A DNA stretch of 64,000 bases from Oligoflexia bacterium (GTDB lineage: Bacteria > Bdellovibrionota > UBA1018 > CAIMNF01). This document shows, one piece after another, positions 9,323 to 19,000 of this stretch (the stretch's first letter is position 1; the number at the start of each line of letters is the position of its first letter). The DNA is taken from NCBI GenBank assembly GCA_903831745.1, contig CAIKYX010000129.1, positions 1-64,000 on the forward strand, written 5' to 3'. The notes beneath the pieces are model-generated. The model had not been told where the DNA came from. It saw nothing but the letters and a program-made list of their open reading frames with translations, and searched no databases. Made by a program: the position numbers and the translations under genes.

Positions 9323-10385
9323 GAAGCTGTACTTTCGTTTGGTTTAAATCAGAGAGAGTTGAAGATCCGCTGCAAAAAAGAGCTACTTTTAATTCTTCTT
9401 CACGGGTTTGCATCCAGCGCTCGAGTGCCGCCGTTCCGCTTAACGCCGCTTCGAGAGCAGGCTTTGCAAACCCGACGCGATGAGCGCCCAGGGCCAACAA
9501 TTTTGCCGCATCCAATCCGTTTCGAACACCGCCACTCGCCCATATTTCGGTTGGCTTGCGAATCAGGGTCGCCGCGTTTTGAACCGACTCGACAGTGGTG
9601 ACTCCCCAGTTACCGAAGGTTTCTCCCAGAGTGGCATTGATCGAATTTTCGGGAGCACGCCTGCCTTCAATGCGCCCCCAATGAGTACCCCCGAGACCAC
9701 TGACGTCGACTGCAAAAATCTTGAGTTCGCTTAACTTCTTTAAAGTTGAAAGACTCATTCCGGAGCCGGTTTCTTTGATGACGACCGGTACAGAAGAAAG
9801 CGCACTCCACACTTTCAGTGCCTGAAGCGCACCCTTAAATTGGGGCGTTCCTTCCGGCTGAATGGCTTCTTGCAAAGGATTGAGATGGATCGCAATCAAC
9901 GCAGGATTCATGCGGTCGAGAACTTTTTGCAAAGAATCCCATGACTTCTGCTGATGAATGGTGATCAGTTGCGAGATTCCGAGATTGGCGATGAGTCTAA
10001 GCTTCGGAAAACGTTGCGTGAGTGAGTTGTTGACCGGATCCTGAAAAAGCGTGTTCGGATCATCTCCTTCACCACCGCAAACTTCGCGGCGCTGAGAACC
10101 CACGCCCATGATCCAACCTCGAGCACTCGCCAGCTCTGCAATGGTTGAATTGATCTTCTCGGCCTGATCTACTCCACCGGTCATGCCGGCAATAAAAAAA
10201 GGAGTCGCCAACATCTCATCCAAAAATCCGGACTCAATCGAAACTTCATTCAGATTCAATTCGGGCAATGAATCATGTAGCAATCGCACTCGTTCGAGCG
10301 TTGCACTTTCGGTGGCCTGCATCTCATCCAATAACGCCAGGTTGAGATGGTCCGTTTTTCGTTTAATAAATGGAGTGTTTGACAC
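9315..10385 (-). CDS. fni: Type 2 isopentenyl-diphosphate delta-isomerase
   Basis: R-K-T-D-H family start; GMTGG, GVGSQRR, HLNPLQEAIQPEGTPQF, VIKETGSGMS, DVSGLGGTHWGRIE, ASGGVRNGLDAAK. Confidence 0.93.
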   Translation of the reverse strand: MSNTPFIKRKTDHLNLALLDEMQATESATLERVRLLHDSLPELNLNEVSIESGFLDEMLATPFFIAGMTGGVDQAEKINSTIAELASARGWIMGVGSQRREVCGGEGDDPNTLFQDPVNNSLTQRFPKLRLIANLGISQLITIHQQKSWDSLQKVLDRMNPALIAIHLNPLQEAIQPEGTPQFKGALQALKVWSALSSVPVVIKETGSGMSLSTLKKLSELKIFAVDVSGLGGTHWGRIEGRRAPENSINATLGETFGNWGVTTVESVQNAATLIRKPTEIWASGGVRNGLDAAKLLALGAHRVGFAKPALEAALSGTAALERWMQTREEELKVALFCSGSSTLSDLNQTKVQLHG

Positions 10386-10486
10386 GGTCTTTTTATAACA
10401 TGCTTTATTCCGTCTTTAAAGAACAGGTATTGGCTTAACCATTTTGATTGATTGAATATGTCAGAGAAATTCGCTAACTTATCCCG

Positions 10487-11296
10487 ATGCCGACTTCATT
10501 CGATCAAAGACTCATCATCCACTCGAGGCGTTTTACCCAGGAAGGCACTCAAATGCGTGCTGCGATCGAATACGCACTCTCGGCACCCGGCAAGCGCTTG
10601 CGCCCAAAATTCGTGCAAGAAGTGGCTCAAAAAGTAGGATTGAACGAAGCCGTTACCGATTACCTGGCCTATTCAATCGAAATGGTTCACCAATTCTCAC
10701 TGATTCACGACGATCTACCCTGCATGGATAACGACGACTTCAGACGCGGTTTGCCGACCACTCATAAAAAGTTCAATGAAGGCCAGGCCCTTCTGGCTGG
10801 GGATACCTTGCTTTCGATTGCGTATGAAACTCTTTTTCTCTGTAGCGAACACGTGGCACCCGCCCACCTGCTCAGCGCCGTGACTCACTTCTCGTCCTGC
10901 CTGGGCGCTTTCGGAATGATGGGCGGACAATCACTCGAGCTCGAAACGCCTTCGCCGTCGCGTGAAACATTGATGAAGATTCATGAGATGAAAACGACCG
11001 CTCTTTTTCGGGCAGCAATCCTTATGCCTCTTTTGATGAAGGGCGAAGCCCGTGGCTCGGAAAATTTCAAAAAGCACGATGACTATGCTCACGCGTTTGG
11101 TTTTGCGTTTCAAATTGCGGACGACCTCGAGGATGAAGCGCAAGACGCCGCCCAAATGACCAAAAACATTCTCAGTCTCAGTCCGGATCGCGAAAGCGCC
11201 AGAAAACTGGCTCTCGACCGTCTGAAAAGCTCGCCAATCGGAAGCCAATTCAGCAATACGGCACTCCTTGTGCAAAAACTGCAGTCAATAAAATAA
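10487..11296 (+). CDS. ispA: Polyprenyl synthetase family protein (farnesyl/geranylgeranyl diphosphate synthase)
   Basis: First Asp-rich motif HDDLPCMDNDDFRRGLPTTHKKF; second motif FAFQIADDLEDE; GKRLRP. Confidence 0.9.
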   Translation: MPTSFDQRLIIHSRRFTQEGTQMRAAIEYALSAPGKRLRPKFVQEVAQKVGLNEAVTDYLAYSIEMVHQFSLIHDDLPCMDNDDFRRGLPTTHKKFNEGQALLAGDTLLSIAYETLFLCSEHVAPAHLLSAVTHFSSCLGAFGMMGGQSLELETPSPSRETLMKIHEMKTTALFRAAILMPLLMKGEARGSENFKKHDDYAHAFGFAFQIADDLEDEAQDAAQMTKNILSLSPDRESARKLALDRLKSSPIGSQFSNTALLVQKLQSIK

Positions 11297-11335
11297 CCAT
11301 CAAAAAATTCCGTAATTTAGCCGAAAAACAAGGGA

Positions 11336-12085
11336 ATGGTGAAGGGCCTTTTCCGAGTAATTCTCATCGTGATCGCTGGCTTAGCCGGAACAAAAATGGT
11401 TCTGGCGGACGGCGCTTCTCCGCCCGGAATGACTCCGGTTCCGGATACGCAGAATCTGGTTTCGGATCTCGGGCCCACTGCTAAAAAACCGGGCTCGGAC
11501 ACTGAAACCATTCGCTTGCTCGACGCTGAAAATCACAAATTCGAAACCCACGAAAACGGAATTTTCACTTATCAAAAAGATCAGTCCGACAGTTCAAGTC
11601 GCGCCCAACAGATGGTAAAATTGATTCAAGACCAACAATTTCAAAAAGCCATGCAAAAGATCACGCAAAAAGGAAATACCGTTCTTGAAGACAACCCAGG
11701 ATTGAAGACTCCGGCAAGCGTAATTGCAGGCGCAGCGGCACTTTGGTATGGTCGTACCGTAAAATTACTGAAGTCGGAACAAATCAGCATCTTCTCGAGA
11801 ATCGAAGCTCGAAACCGCTCGGGTGAATTCTCGATGCAGTCACCCCTGCTGAATAGCTCACTACAATTTCATGGCGACACCGGCATGGATCTGAACATTA
11901 ATCGAAGAATTTCTTCAATCGATACCTCCGCGCAAATCAATTACAATATGAAATCACAATCGATGGGTACGCAAATTAACCATACGTTGATTCCACATCT
12001 CGATTTTACTCTCGGTCGTTCTCAGTCGACTCAAACCAACCAACCGGATAACCGGGCGGGATTGCAGTACCAACTTAATTTTTAA
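11336..12085 (+). CDS. Secreted/outer-membrane protein, unknown
   Basis: N-terminal signal peptide; C-terminus with alternating residues ending ...QYQLNF, as in outer-membrane barrel strands. Confidence 0.55.
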   Translation: MVKGLFRVILIVIAGLAGTKMVLADGASPPGMTPVPDTQNLVSDLGPTAKKPGSDTETIRLLDAENHKFETHENGIFTYQKDQSDSSSRAQQMVKLIQDQQFQKAMQKITQKGNTVLEDNPGLKTPASVIAGAAALWYGRTVKLLKSEQISIFSRIEARNRSGEFSMQSPLLNSSLQFHGDTGMDLNINRRISSIDTSAQINYNMKSQSMGTQINHTLIPHLDFTLGRSQSTQTNQPDNRAGLQYQLNF

Positions 12086-12110
12086 GCATTAAGAAAAACG
12101 GAAAGAAACC

Positions 12111-13100
12111 ATGGCACGCAAGAAAAAGGAAAAGGTACAGACACTCGAGGAAATCAAGGAAGGCCTGCGCAAGAATACAGCGAGCCGCTGGCTGAGAGGC
12201 GAGCTGCATTTTGGTTTGGTTCCGACACCCACGGGTCTGCAGTTTCTACCCCTCACCGAACCCGCCGAAAACCAAACCCTGTTGATCTTCATGATCGATC
12301 CGGCCGATTACACCCTCGACTTGCTTTATGATTTGATGGACTCGTGGCGGAATCGCTATCGAAAACTGAAGTGGCTGCCCATCTTCGCCCTTCAGCAAAA
12401 ATACCCCTTCATGAAAACCGGGCTTTTCTTTGATAAATTCAAAGCCCATCCTTGCTTTCCGAATCTCGCGACTTACCTTGATCCCTTTGGCGAGCTTTTT
12501 GAGAAATACGGATCACAACGCGAGCCGGTAGTTGCACTCTTTCATAAAGGTGAACTTCGATTCAGTGAATCTCTGCTCGGAAATTTTTCTGAAAAAATTA
12601 CGGAACTCGAAAATCAATTGCAATTGGCCCTTCGACAAGATGATCCCGGCATTCCACTGCCTTTGATTCTGCCGTATGTCTTCAAGGGCATTACCGATAG
12701 TGGTTCTTTTATTCCTGCTGAGATTACCCGCGCCGGACGCTGGCTCGACAGCAAAACTTCTCTGACGACTGATGATCAACAAGCAACGCTCTCGGCCCAA
12801 ATCAATTCCAATTGCGTGCGCCTCGTTTGCCTGCTTCACGCGCTCGCCCGGAAGACTTGCCGGGTGCACGTCACCCTGAACGGCGAGCCCCTGCCTAAAC
12901 CGCTACACGGCGAAAACGTGCGCATGGATGAAAAAGGAAATTGCCTGGTCGAAGTCGATCGCCTGAATGGCATGTACGAAATCATTTCAGCTCCGGATGC
13001 CATTAAGGGCGAACTGAAGTTTCACTTCGTATCGGTCATCGAAAACCCGATTATTTTTTACGAACTCCGGATGGGAATGCAGCAGAAAGATTCCGCTTAA
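12111..13100 (+). CDS. Hypothetical cytosolic protein; possibly thioredoxin-like fold plus DipZ/NHL-type C-terminal domain
   Basis: 329 aa ORF with SD; C-terminal 'EITRAGRWLDSKTSL...VRLVCLLHALARKTCRVHVTLNGEPLPKPLHGENVRMDEKGNCLVEVDRLNGMYEII' recalls the C-terminal domain of DipZ-like thioredoxin proteins (weak). Confidence 0.5.
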   Translation: MARKKKEKVQTLEEIKEGLRKNTASRWLRGELHFGLVPTPTGLQFLPLTEPAENQTLLIFMIDPADYTLDLLYDLMDSWRNRYRKLKWLPIFALQQKYPFMKTGLFFDKFKAHPCFPNLATYLDPFGELFEKYGSQREPVVALFHKGELRFSESLLGNFSEKITELENQLQLALRQDDPGIPLPLILPYVFKGITDSGSFIPAEITRAGRWLDSKTSLTTDDQQATLSAQINSNCVRLVCLLHALARKTCRVHVTLNGEPLPKPLHGENVRMDEKGNCLVEVDRLNGMYEIISAPDAIKGELKFHFVSVIENPIIFYELRMGMQQKDSA

Positions 13101-13962
13101 AATCTGCGAATTTTACCCTCGATAAGGCCGAATCCTTTACTCGGGCACGATAGGCAACTTCACTCTCATTCAGCAATAATTCTGGCTCGAGCAACAAATG
13201 TTCCTCGATTGAATCAGAAGTGGCTCGACGGTCGGCCTTGGTATTATAGGGGCAGGCTTCCTGACAAAGATCGCAGCCTGCAAGAAATCCTCGTGTCGCA
13301 AAACGTTCTTTCCAATCGCCCCTTTCTTCGAGGGTAAGATAACTGATGCAACGCCTCGATTCGAGATCATGGGGCTCGAGCGCCTGGGTCGGACAAGCCG
13401 TGATGCAACGGGTGCAGGGCCCGCAATAATCCTTATGAAGCAGAGGCGGCGGCTCACCTTCGAGATCGGTAAAAATCACACCGATAAACAAGTAACTGCC
13501 GAATTGCGGATGAATGAGGAGCGTGTTTTTTCCGATCCAGCCAATCCCAGTCAATGCGGCCCAAGTGCGTTCGAGTACCGCACTGGTATCGACACAAATC
13601 TTGTAAGCGAATGTTTCATCCTGAAAGGCCTCACCCAACTCGCGCTTCATGGTCTCATGATAATCCGGGCCATTCAGATAGCGGGCGTAACTTAAGCCGT
13701 TTTTCGTCACCGGTTGCGCAGGATAGGGCTTCGCCACCACGATGACACTTTTCAGTTCAGGAAAAACCAGTTTCGGATTCAAACGCCGATCCAGCCCGCG
13801 CTTCAGATACTCCATCGAACCATGTGAACCTTTTTGAATCCATGCCTGATAGCGTTTCGCATGTTCCTGATAAAGAGGTTCAGCCAAAGAATAATCGACT
13901 GATCCGACGAGCGGGTATCCGGCAGCAAGCAGTTTATCGCGCCATTTGCTAGTGGGCTGCAT
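13051..13962 (-). CDS. queG: Epoxyqueuosine reductase
   Basis: Double 4Fe-4S motif CGPCTRCITACPTQAL ... CDLCQEACPYN; GSVDYSLAEPLYQEHAKRYQAWIQKGSHGSMEYL N-terminus. Confidence 0.93.
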   Translation of the reverse strand: MQPTSKWRDKLLAAGYPLVGSVDYSLAEPLYQEHAKRYQAWIQKGSHGSMEYLKRGLDRRLNPKLVFPELKSVIVVAKPYPAQPVTKNGLSYARYLNGPDYHETMKRELGEAFQDETFAYKICVDTSAVLERTWAALTGIGWIGKNTLLIHPQFGSYLFIGVIFTDLEGEPPPLLHKDYCGPCTRCITACPTQALEPHDLESRRCISYLTLEERGDWKERFATRGFLAGCDLCQEACPYNTKADRRATSDSIEEHLLLEPELLLNESEVAYRARVKDSALSRVKFADFKRNLSAAFPSGVRKK

Positions 13963-15415
13963 TCCGCAGTTCAGTTCCCTTAAGGATACTTGCGGTAAGT
14001 CCAGGCGCCAAATGGGCAGAAGGCTTCGTGACTTTGATCAATCGGGCCACCAGATCTTGCTGGGCAAGTTCGGTGATTTCGATCAGTGCAAAATCGCCCG
14101 GAGAAAGCTCGATGCCTTCATTGACTCCCAGATCATTGATCAATACGCGACCGTCGATTTCTTGTGCCTGAGTAGGCATACGCGCCTGAATTAACATTTC
14201 GGTTTCTTCGGCAGCACCCTCGATCATCACTTCGACCTGTGTTCCGATCAATTTTGTGAGCTTGTCGGTGCGTTGATTCTGAAGAATTTCGATGAGCTTT
14301 TTCTTGCGCTTGCGCTTGCTGGCAGGATGAACTTGTTCTTCCATCTCGGCCGCTTTCGTTCCTTCTTCTTTCGAGTAACTGAACACTCCGACGTGATCGA
14401 GATTAAGCGTCTGAAGATCAGTGCAGAGTTCTTCGAATTCGGCATCCGTTTCGGTCGGAAAACCCACGATGATCGACGTGCGAATGACGAGTTCCGGAAT
14501 CTGGGCACGGAGCTTGGTCGTCAGGTCGAAAAGCTTTGCCTTGGTGAGACGGCGATTCATCGCTTTCAGCACCCGATCATTCGTATGTTGAATCGGCATG
14601 TCGAGGTATTTTACAATTTTAGGTTCACGCGCGATGATTGATACCAATTCATCAGAAAACTCGTCTGGATACACATAGTGCAATCGGATCCACTCGATGC
14701 CTTCGATCTTGCAGAGCTGCGGAAGAAGCATCTCGAGATTCTCTTTGTACTTCCATTCCATGCCGTATTCAGTCAGATCTTGCGCTACCAGATTCAGCTC
14801 GCGAACTCCCTGCTTGGCCATTTGAGTGGCCTCTTCGACGAGTGATGCAATCGTGCGCGAACGCACATTGCCGCGAAGTTGCGGGATGATGCAAAACGCG
14901 CAACGGCGATTGCAACCTTCAGAAAGTTTTAAGAACGCGCTGAACTGCGGTCCTGTGTGCATGCGGGCATCTTTTTCGGTGTGAATAAAAGCCGGAAAAT
15001 CGATGTAAGAACGCTGCGGAAGCGGCATGCCCTCTTCGCGGGCTTGCTTTTGTGCTTCGAGTAACTCGGTAATCTTATGATACTGGCCGGTGCCGATGAT
15101 CAGATCAACTTCGGGCATTTCGTTTTCGACTTCTTTTGAATATCGCTGTGGCAAACATCCCGACATGACGAGCGCTTTACATTTGCCGGTTTCTTTGTAA
15201 TTCGCCATTTCGAGCACGGTCTCGATCGATTCTTCCTTGGCAGCCTGAATGAACGAGCAGGTGTTCACGATGATGACTTCGGCTTCATCGGGCTCTTTGG
15301 CGATACTGTATTTCGCGCCTTCGAGCTTACCTAACATGACCTGTGAATCGACCAGATTCTTCGGGCAACCGAGTGAAACGAAATAGACAGAAGGCTTGGT
15401 GTTGGTGTCAGACAT
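13949..15415 (-). CDS. rimO: Ribosomal protein S12 methylthiotransferase RimO
   Basis: VSLGCPKNLVDSQVMLG, VNTCSFI, SGCLPQRY, radical SAM CNRRCAFCIIPQLRG, C-terminal TRAM-like region. Confidence 0.95.
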   Translation of the reverse strand: MSDTNTKPSVYFVSLGCPKNLVDSQVMLGKLEGAKYSIAKEPDEAEVIIVNTCSFIQAAKEESIETVLEMANYKETGKCKALVMSGCLPQRYSKEVENEMPEVDLIIGTGQYHKITELLEAQKQAREEGMPLPQRSYIDFPAFIHTEKDARMHTGPQFSAFLKLSEGCNRRCAFCIIPQLRGNVRSRTIASLVEEATQMAKQGVRELNLVAQDLTEYGMEWKYKENLEMLLPQLCKIEGIEWIRLHYVYPDEFSDELVSIIAREPKIVKYLDMPIQHTNDRVLKAMNRRLTKAKLFDLTTKLRAQIPELVIRTSIIVGFPTETDAEFEELCTDLQTLNLDHVGVFSYSKEEGTKAAEMEEQVHPASKRKRKKKLIEILQNQRTDKLTKLIGTQVEVMIEGAAEETEMLIQARMPTQAQEIDGRVLINDLGVNEGIELSPGDFALIEITELAQQDLVARLIKVTKPSAHLAPGLTASILKGTELRNAAH

Positions 15416-15429
15416 TTAATTTTCTTTCT

Positions 15430-15939
15430 TTAGTCCCTGAAATTGCCGAAGTTCATCGGAAGTTTAATTGAATCTTGTTTGCTCTTAAGCAGCGCAATCG
15501 CGTCTTGCAGGTCATCCCGGTTTTTGCCAGTCACACGAACTTGTTCGTCCTGAATCTGAGCCTGTACTTTGAGTTTTGAATCTTTTACTGCAGCAATGAC
15601 TTCTTTGCCTTTCTCTTTCGAGATTCCAGCCTGCACTTCAATTACCTGACGAACGGATCCGCCAAAGGCAGGCTGCAGTTCCTTGTAATTGAGCGACATC
15701 AACGAGATACCGCGCTTGATCATCTTCGTTTGCAAGATTTCTTTCAGTGCATCGAGTTTGGCGTCTTCCGAACAAACCAAAGTGATGGTTTTCGCCTTTT
15801 TATCGAAGGTAATTTCGGTTTTGATTCCCTTAAAATCGAAACGGGTAATCAATTCTTTCTGTGCCTGGTTCACGGCGTTGTCTACTTCTTGCCAATCTAC
15901 GTCTGAAGTAATGTCGAATGAGGGCATAGTCTTCTCCAA
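15430..15939 (-). CDS. yajQ: YajQ family nucleotide-binding protein
   Basis: [34 protein letters not shown] ... [19 protein letters not shown]...[10 protein letters not shown] (start probably at the internal ATG near 15927). Confidence 0.95.
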   Translation of the reverse strand: MEKTMPSFDITSDVDWQEVDNAVNQAQKELITRFDFKGIKTEITFDKKAKTITLVCSEDAKLDALKEILQTKMIKRGISLMSLNYKELQPAFGGSVRQVIEVQAGISKEKGKEVIAAVKDSKLKVQAQIQDEQVRVTGKNRDDLQDAIALLKSKQDSIKLPMNFGNFRD

Positions 15940-16093
15940 AGGTCGGGCCCACCTTTTTGTTTAGCATCGAGTCATGTTTTGGCCACGGACCCACACTCTA
16001 TAATATAAGTGTGTTTTGGTCAAGGAATGAGGCAAAACAATTAAACTGGATGATTAAATAATTTTAGTGTATTAATTCGCCAAGGAGCCTCCT

Positions 16094-16612
16094 ATGAAAC
16101 TCACCATGGTCATTGCCGCAATTTCGATCCTTGCCCCCGCTCTAGCCCAGGCCTCGGGTTTTAGAGCGGCCTATCACTCGGCGTACAACTCATTCAATGC
16201 GAGTTGCTTCAAAGTGGACCACGAAGGCAAAGTTTTTGGCTCGTCTGTCGACGAGAAATTCTGCCATGCGGGCTATAAAGCCGCTTATATCAGCGCCTAT
16301 AATTCGTTCAATGCGAGCTGTTTTCATATGGATCGATTTGGAACCGTCTACGGCGGAAACGTCGATGAATCCTACTGTAGCGCCGGCTATAAAGTCGCGA
16401 ATATCAGCGCGTACAATGCCTATAACGCGAGCTGTTTTCATCACGACCGTTACGGAACCGTTTATGGCGGCAATGTCGATGATCGGTATTGCCATGTAAA
16501 ATATAGAACGGCCTTTAATTCGGTCTACAATGCTTCATCGGCAGTTTGCTTTCATGCTGATGCGGCAGGAACCGTTTACGGCACGCCGGTCGATGAGCGG
16601 TATTGCAATTAG
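16094..16612 (+). CDS. Secreted protein made of four tandem ~38-aa Cys-containing repeats
   Basis: Signal peptide then repeats G[FY][RK]xAxxSAYNSFNASCFxxDxxGxVYGxxVDExYCxx; SD GGAG upstream. Confidence 0.85.
   Translation: MKLTMVIAAISILAPALAQASGFRAAYHSAYNSFNASCFKVDHEGKVFGSSVDEKFCHAGYKAAYISAYNSFNASCFHMDRFGTVYGGNVDESYCSAGYKVANISAYNAYNASCFHHDRYGTVYGGNVDDRYCHVKYRTAFNSVYNASSAVCFHADAAGTVYGTPVDERYCN
16157..16609 (+). repeat. Four tandem repeats of ~114 bp (38 aa; last 37 aa) inside the secreted protein
   Basis: Direct alignment of the four translated units, two Cys per unit. Confidence 0.9.
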
Positions 16613-16653
16613 GCTTTCATAAACCCCGTCTTTTCATGTAAATTGTAAGACAC

Positions 16654-17271
16654 ATGAAAACCTTACTTCTCTTTTCCCTACTCTTTTCCCTTCTCTTTTC
16701 GACCCGTAGCACCTTCGCACTCGACCTGCACTCGGGCGACGTGCTTCTTCAATCAATTCCTTGCTCGATTTGCACACTGATCGAAAAGGAAGAACATGCG
16801 CCCTATTCGCACGTGGGCGTAGTCCTGAACGAGGCCGGACAAACCTGGGTTATCAATGCGTGGGAACTCGTCGAGCGAATCAAACTTCAGGATTTTTTGG
16901 CACGAAGAAAACCCGGTGTGAAAACCCTGGTCAGACGCCCAGTTGGCATCGATGGCAAAGAACTGGTTTTTGATGATAAAAAACTGAATGATACTTTTCG
17001 CAAAACATTCTTAGGAAAAAGCTACGACTCCGCGTTTTTATGGGACAACACCGATACCAAGGGCGAACAGTATTATTGTTCAGAATTGGTCGCAAAATTT
17101 TTGAATCTCTTTATCCCAAAGGCAATCGAACCGAAAGCCATGCACTACACTTATCAACGTGACGGCTGGATCAAATATTTTCATGGGCAAAACCCACCTG
17201 ATGGAAAACTTGGAATCTCTCCAGGCGATCTTTCGCGCTCAAAGCTACTGAAAACCATCGGCGAAATCTAA
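16654..17271 (+). CDS. YiiX/YebB-like (NlpC/P60-type, permuted papain-like) hydrolase, exported
   Basis: LHSGDVLLQSIP...PYSHVGVVL ... YDSAFLWDN...YYCSELVAKFLN, typical of YiiX/YaeF-like amidases. Confidence 0.75.
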   Translation: MKTLLLFSLLFSLLFSTRSTFALDLHSGDVLLQSIPCSICTLIEKEEHAPYSHVGVVLNEAGQTWVINAWELVERIKLQDFLARRKPGVKTLVRRPVGIDGKELVFDDKKLNDTFRKTFLGKSYDSAFLWDNTDTKGEQYYCSELVAKFLNLFIPKAIEPKAMHYTYQRDGWIKYFHGQNPPDGKLGISPGDLSRSKLLKTIGEI

Positions 17272-17282
17272 GCAATTTTGCC

Positions 17283-17951
17283 TTAGCCTATTTCGTGCTT
17301 GAGCTGATCAAGAAAGCCCTGCAGGTAATCGGCTCGCTTTTTGGCCTCGATGCGCGCGGCTTCGGTACGAAAAGTTTCGGGCAGCTTCAAAAGCTTCGTA
17401 TAAAAGTGATCAACCGAATATTTGATGTCATCAAGCGGTCTCCGCTCGGCCCAAGGATCGGCTGGATCAAAAAGTTGCGCATTCATCGAAACGCCGGTTG
17501 CAATCACACGGTACAAACCGATTGCCCCGAGAGCCTCTAAACGATCCGCGTCTCGAAGGGCTTCACCCAAGAGACTCTTCGGAGTTCGGCCTGATGAATA
17601 GCTATGGTCTAAAATTGCGTCAGCAATCAAATCGATACGCACTGGCGAAAAACCACACAGCCACTCTCTGGCTTGTTCGCTGGATAATCTCGAACTCTCC
17701 TTTCGAAGCGGCGAGTTTTTGGCCACCGGAACGCAGTCATGCAAAAGGCCTGCAATCAGACAATTCTCAGTCTCTTGCGATGAAGGCTCGCGTTCATCAC
17801 GGATGAATACTTCTGCAGTATAAATCTTAAGCGTCTGCACTGCCACTCGAGTAATATGGGCGAAATCGTGAGCTGCATCGATTGCCGGCATCGACTCGAT
17901 ACACTGCCTAAGCCTGATCAAATCGGGGGTATCAAACAAATCCTGGTTCAC
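17283..17951 (-). CDS. HD-domain phosphohydrolase
   Basis: DAAHDFAHITRV, AGLLHDCVP, AILDHSYSSGRTPKSLLGEALRDADRLEALGAIGLYRV. Confidence 0.85.
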   Translation of the reverse strand: MNQDLFDTPDLIRLRQCIESMPAIDAAHDFAHITRVAVQTLKIYTAEVFIRDEREPSSQETENCLIAGLLHDCVPVAKNSPLRKESSRLSSEQAREWLCGFSPVRIDLIADAILDHSYSSGRTPKSLLGEALRDADRLEALGAIGLYRVIATGVSMNAQLFDPADPWAERRPLDDIKYSVDHFYTKLLKLPETFRTEAARIEAKKRADYLQGFLDQLKHEIG

Positions 17952-17964
17952 GAATCAACTCCGA

Positions 17965-18969
17965 TCAGGTGGGATTTTTTCGTGCCCACTCTGGCTTGTA
18001 GAAATACCGCTCCATGTTTTTATTCAGAAGCGTCCACATGCCGAGTTGTGGATCGTTTTCGATAAATACTCTCATCGCGTTCACTTTAGAGTCGAGATCA
18101 TCGATCATGTGAACGATCATGGCTTCGATGCACGCCGGTTCTTTTGGAGATCCGTATTCCATTCGTCCGTGATGGGCAAGTACCATGTGTTTGGCCAAAA
18201 GCTTCTTTTCATTCGGAAAAGGCTCGCTTAAACGTCCAGGCTGGGCTTCGAGCCACTGAATTTTCTTTTCGATCAATTCGACACCCATCACCAAGTGACC
18301 GATCAGGCGGCCTTCGGTGGTATAGTCTGTTGTTTTTTCGAATTGGAGTTCCCAGATTTTGGCCAAGTCATGCAGGAACCCGCCGACAAATAGGAGGTCG
18401 CGGTTAACATGAGGCGCATAGTGTCCGGCCAAAAAATCGAGGGTTTTACAAATCGAGACCACGTGCTCGAGCAAGCCCACCGGATAGGAATGGTGCATGG
18501 CTTTGGCGGCCGGCGCTCGCTTAAATTTTGCGATGATCTCGGCATCGTCGACAAAAATCGATTCCATCAATGCCTTGTAGTGTGGATCTTTCATCGAAGC
18601 GATCAATGTGGTTACTTCTGCATAAAGTTTTTCGGGGTGCAAAAAAGTAGGTGGCAGATACTCATCGGCGTCGACTTCGTCTTCGCGAAGCACGATCAAA
18701 TCCTTAATGTGAATCTGCATGCGGTTATTAAAACTCTGGGCGTTACCCTCGATCTGCACAAACGTATCTTTTACCGCCTGCGCATTGAACCGAGGCACCT
18801 GATCAAAAATCCGGGCTTCGATATCGCCGGTTTTGTCAGTTAAAATGACATTCATATAAGGCTTACCCGTTTTTCCGGTCGCGACCGCACTGTACTTGAT
18901 GAGAAAAGGGCTAGAAACCCGATCCTGATCCTGAATCGACTTCGAAAACTGAGTTTTTGGGTATTTCAT
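17965..18969 (-). CDS. YhaM-like 3'-5' exoribonuclease (OB fold + HD domain)
   Basis: Start MKYPKT at 18969; TGKPYMNVILTDKTGDIEARIF (OB) and HHSYPVGLLEHVVSICKTLDFLAGHY...VGGFLHDLAKIWEL (HD). Confidence 0.85.
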   Translation of the reverse strand: MKYPKTQFSKSIQDQDRVSSPFLIKYSAVATGKTGKPYMNVILTDKTGDIEARIFDQVPRFNAQAVKDTFVQIEGNAQSFNNRMQIHIKDLIVLREDEVDADEYLPPTFLHPEKLYAEVTTLIASMKDPHYKALMESIFVDDAEIIAKFKRAPAAKAMHHSYPVGLLEHVVSICKTLDFLAGHYAPHVNRDLLFVGGFLHDLAKIWELQFEKTTDYTTEGRLIGHLVMGVELIEKKIQWLEAQPGRLSEPFPNEKKLLAKHMVLAHHGRMEYGSPKEPACIEAMIVHMIDDLDSKVNAMRVFIENDPQLGMWTLLNKNMERYFYKPEWARKNPT

Positions 18970-19000
18970 AATTGAAAAGTAATGTACTCTAAAAAGCACC

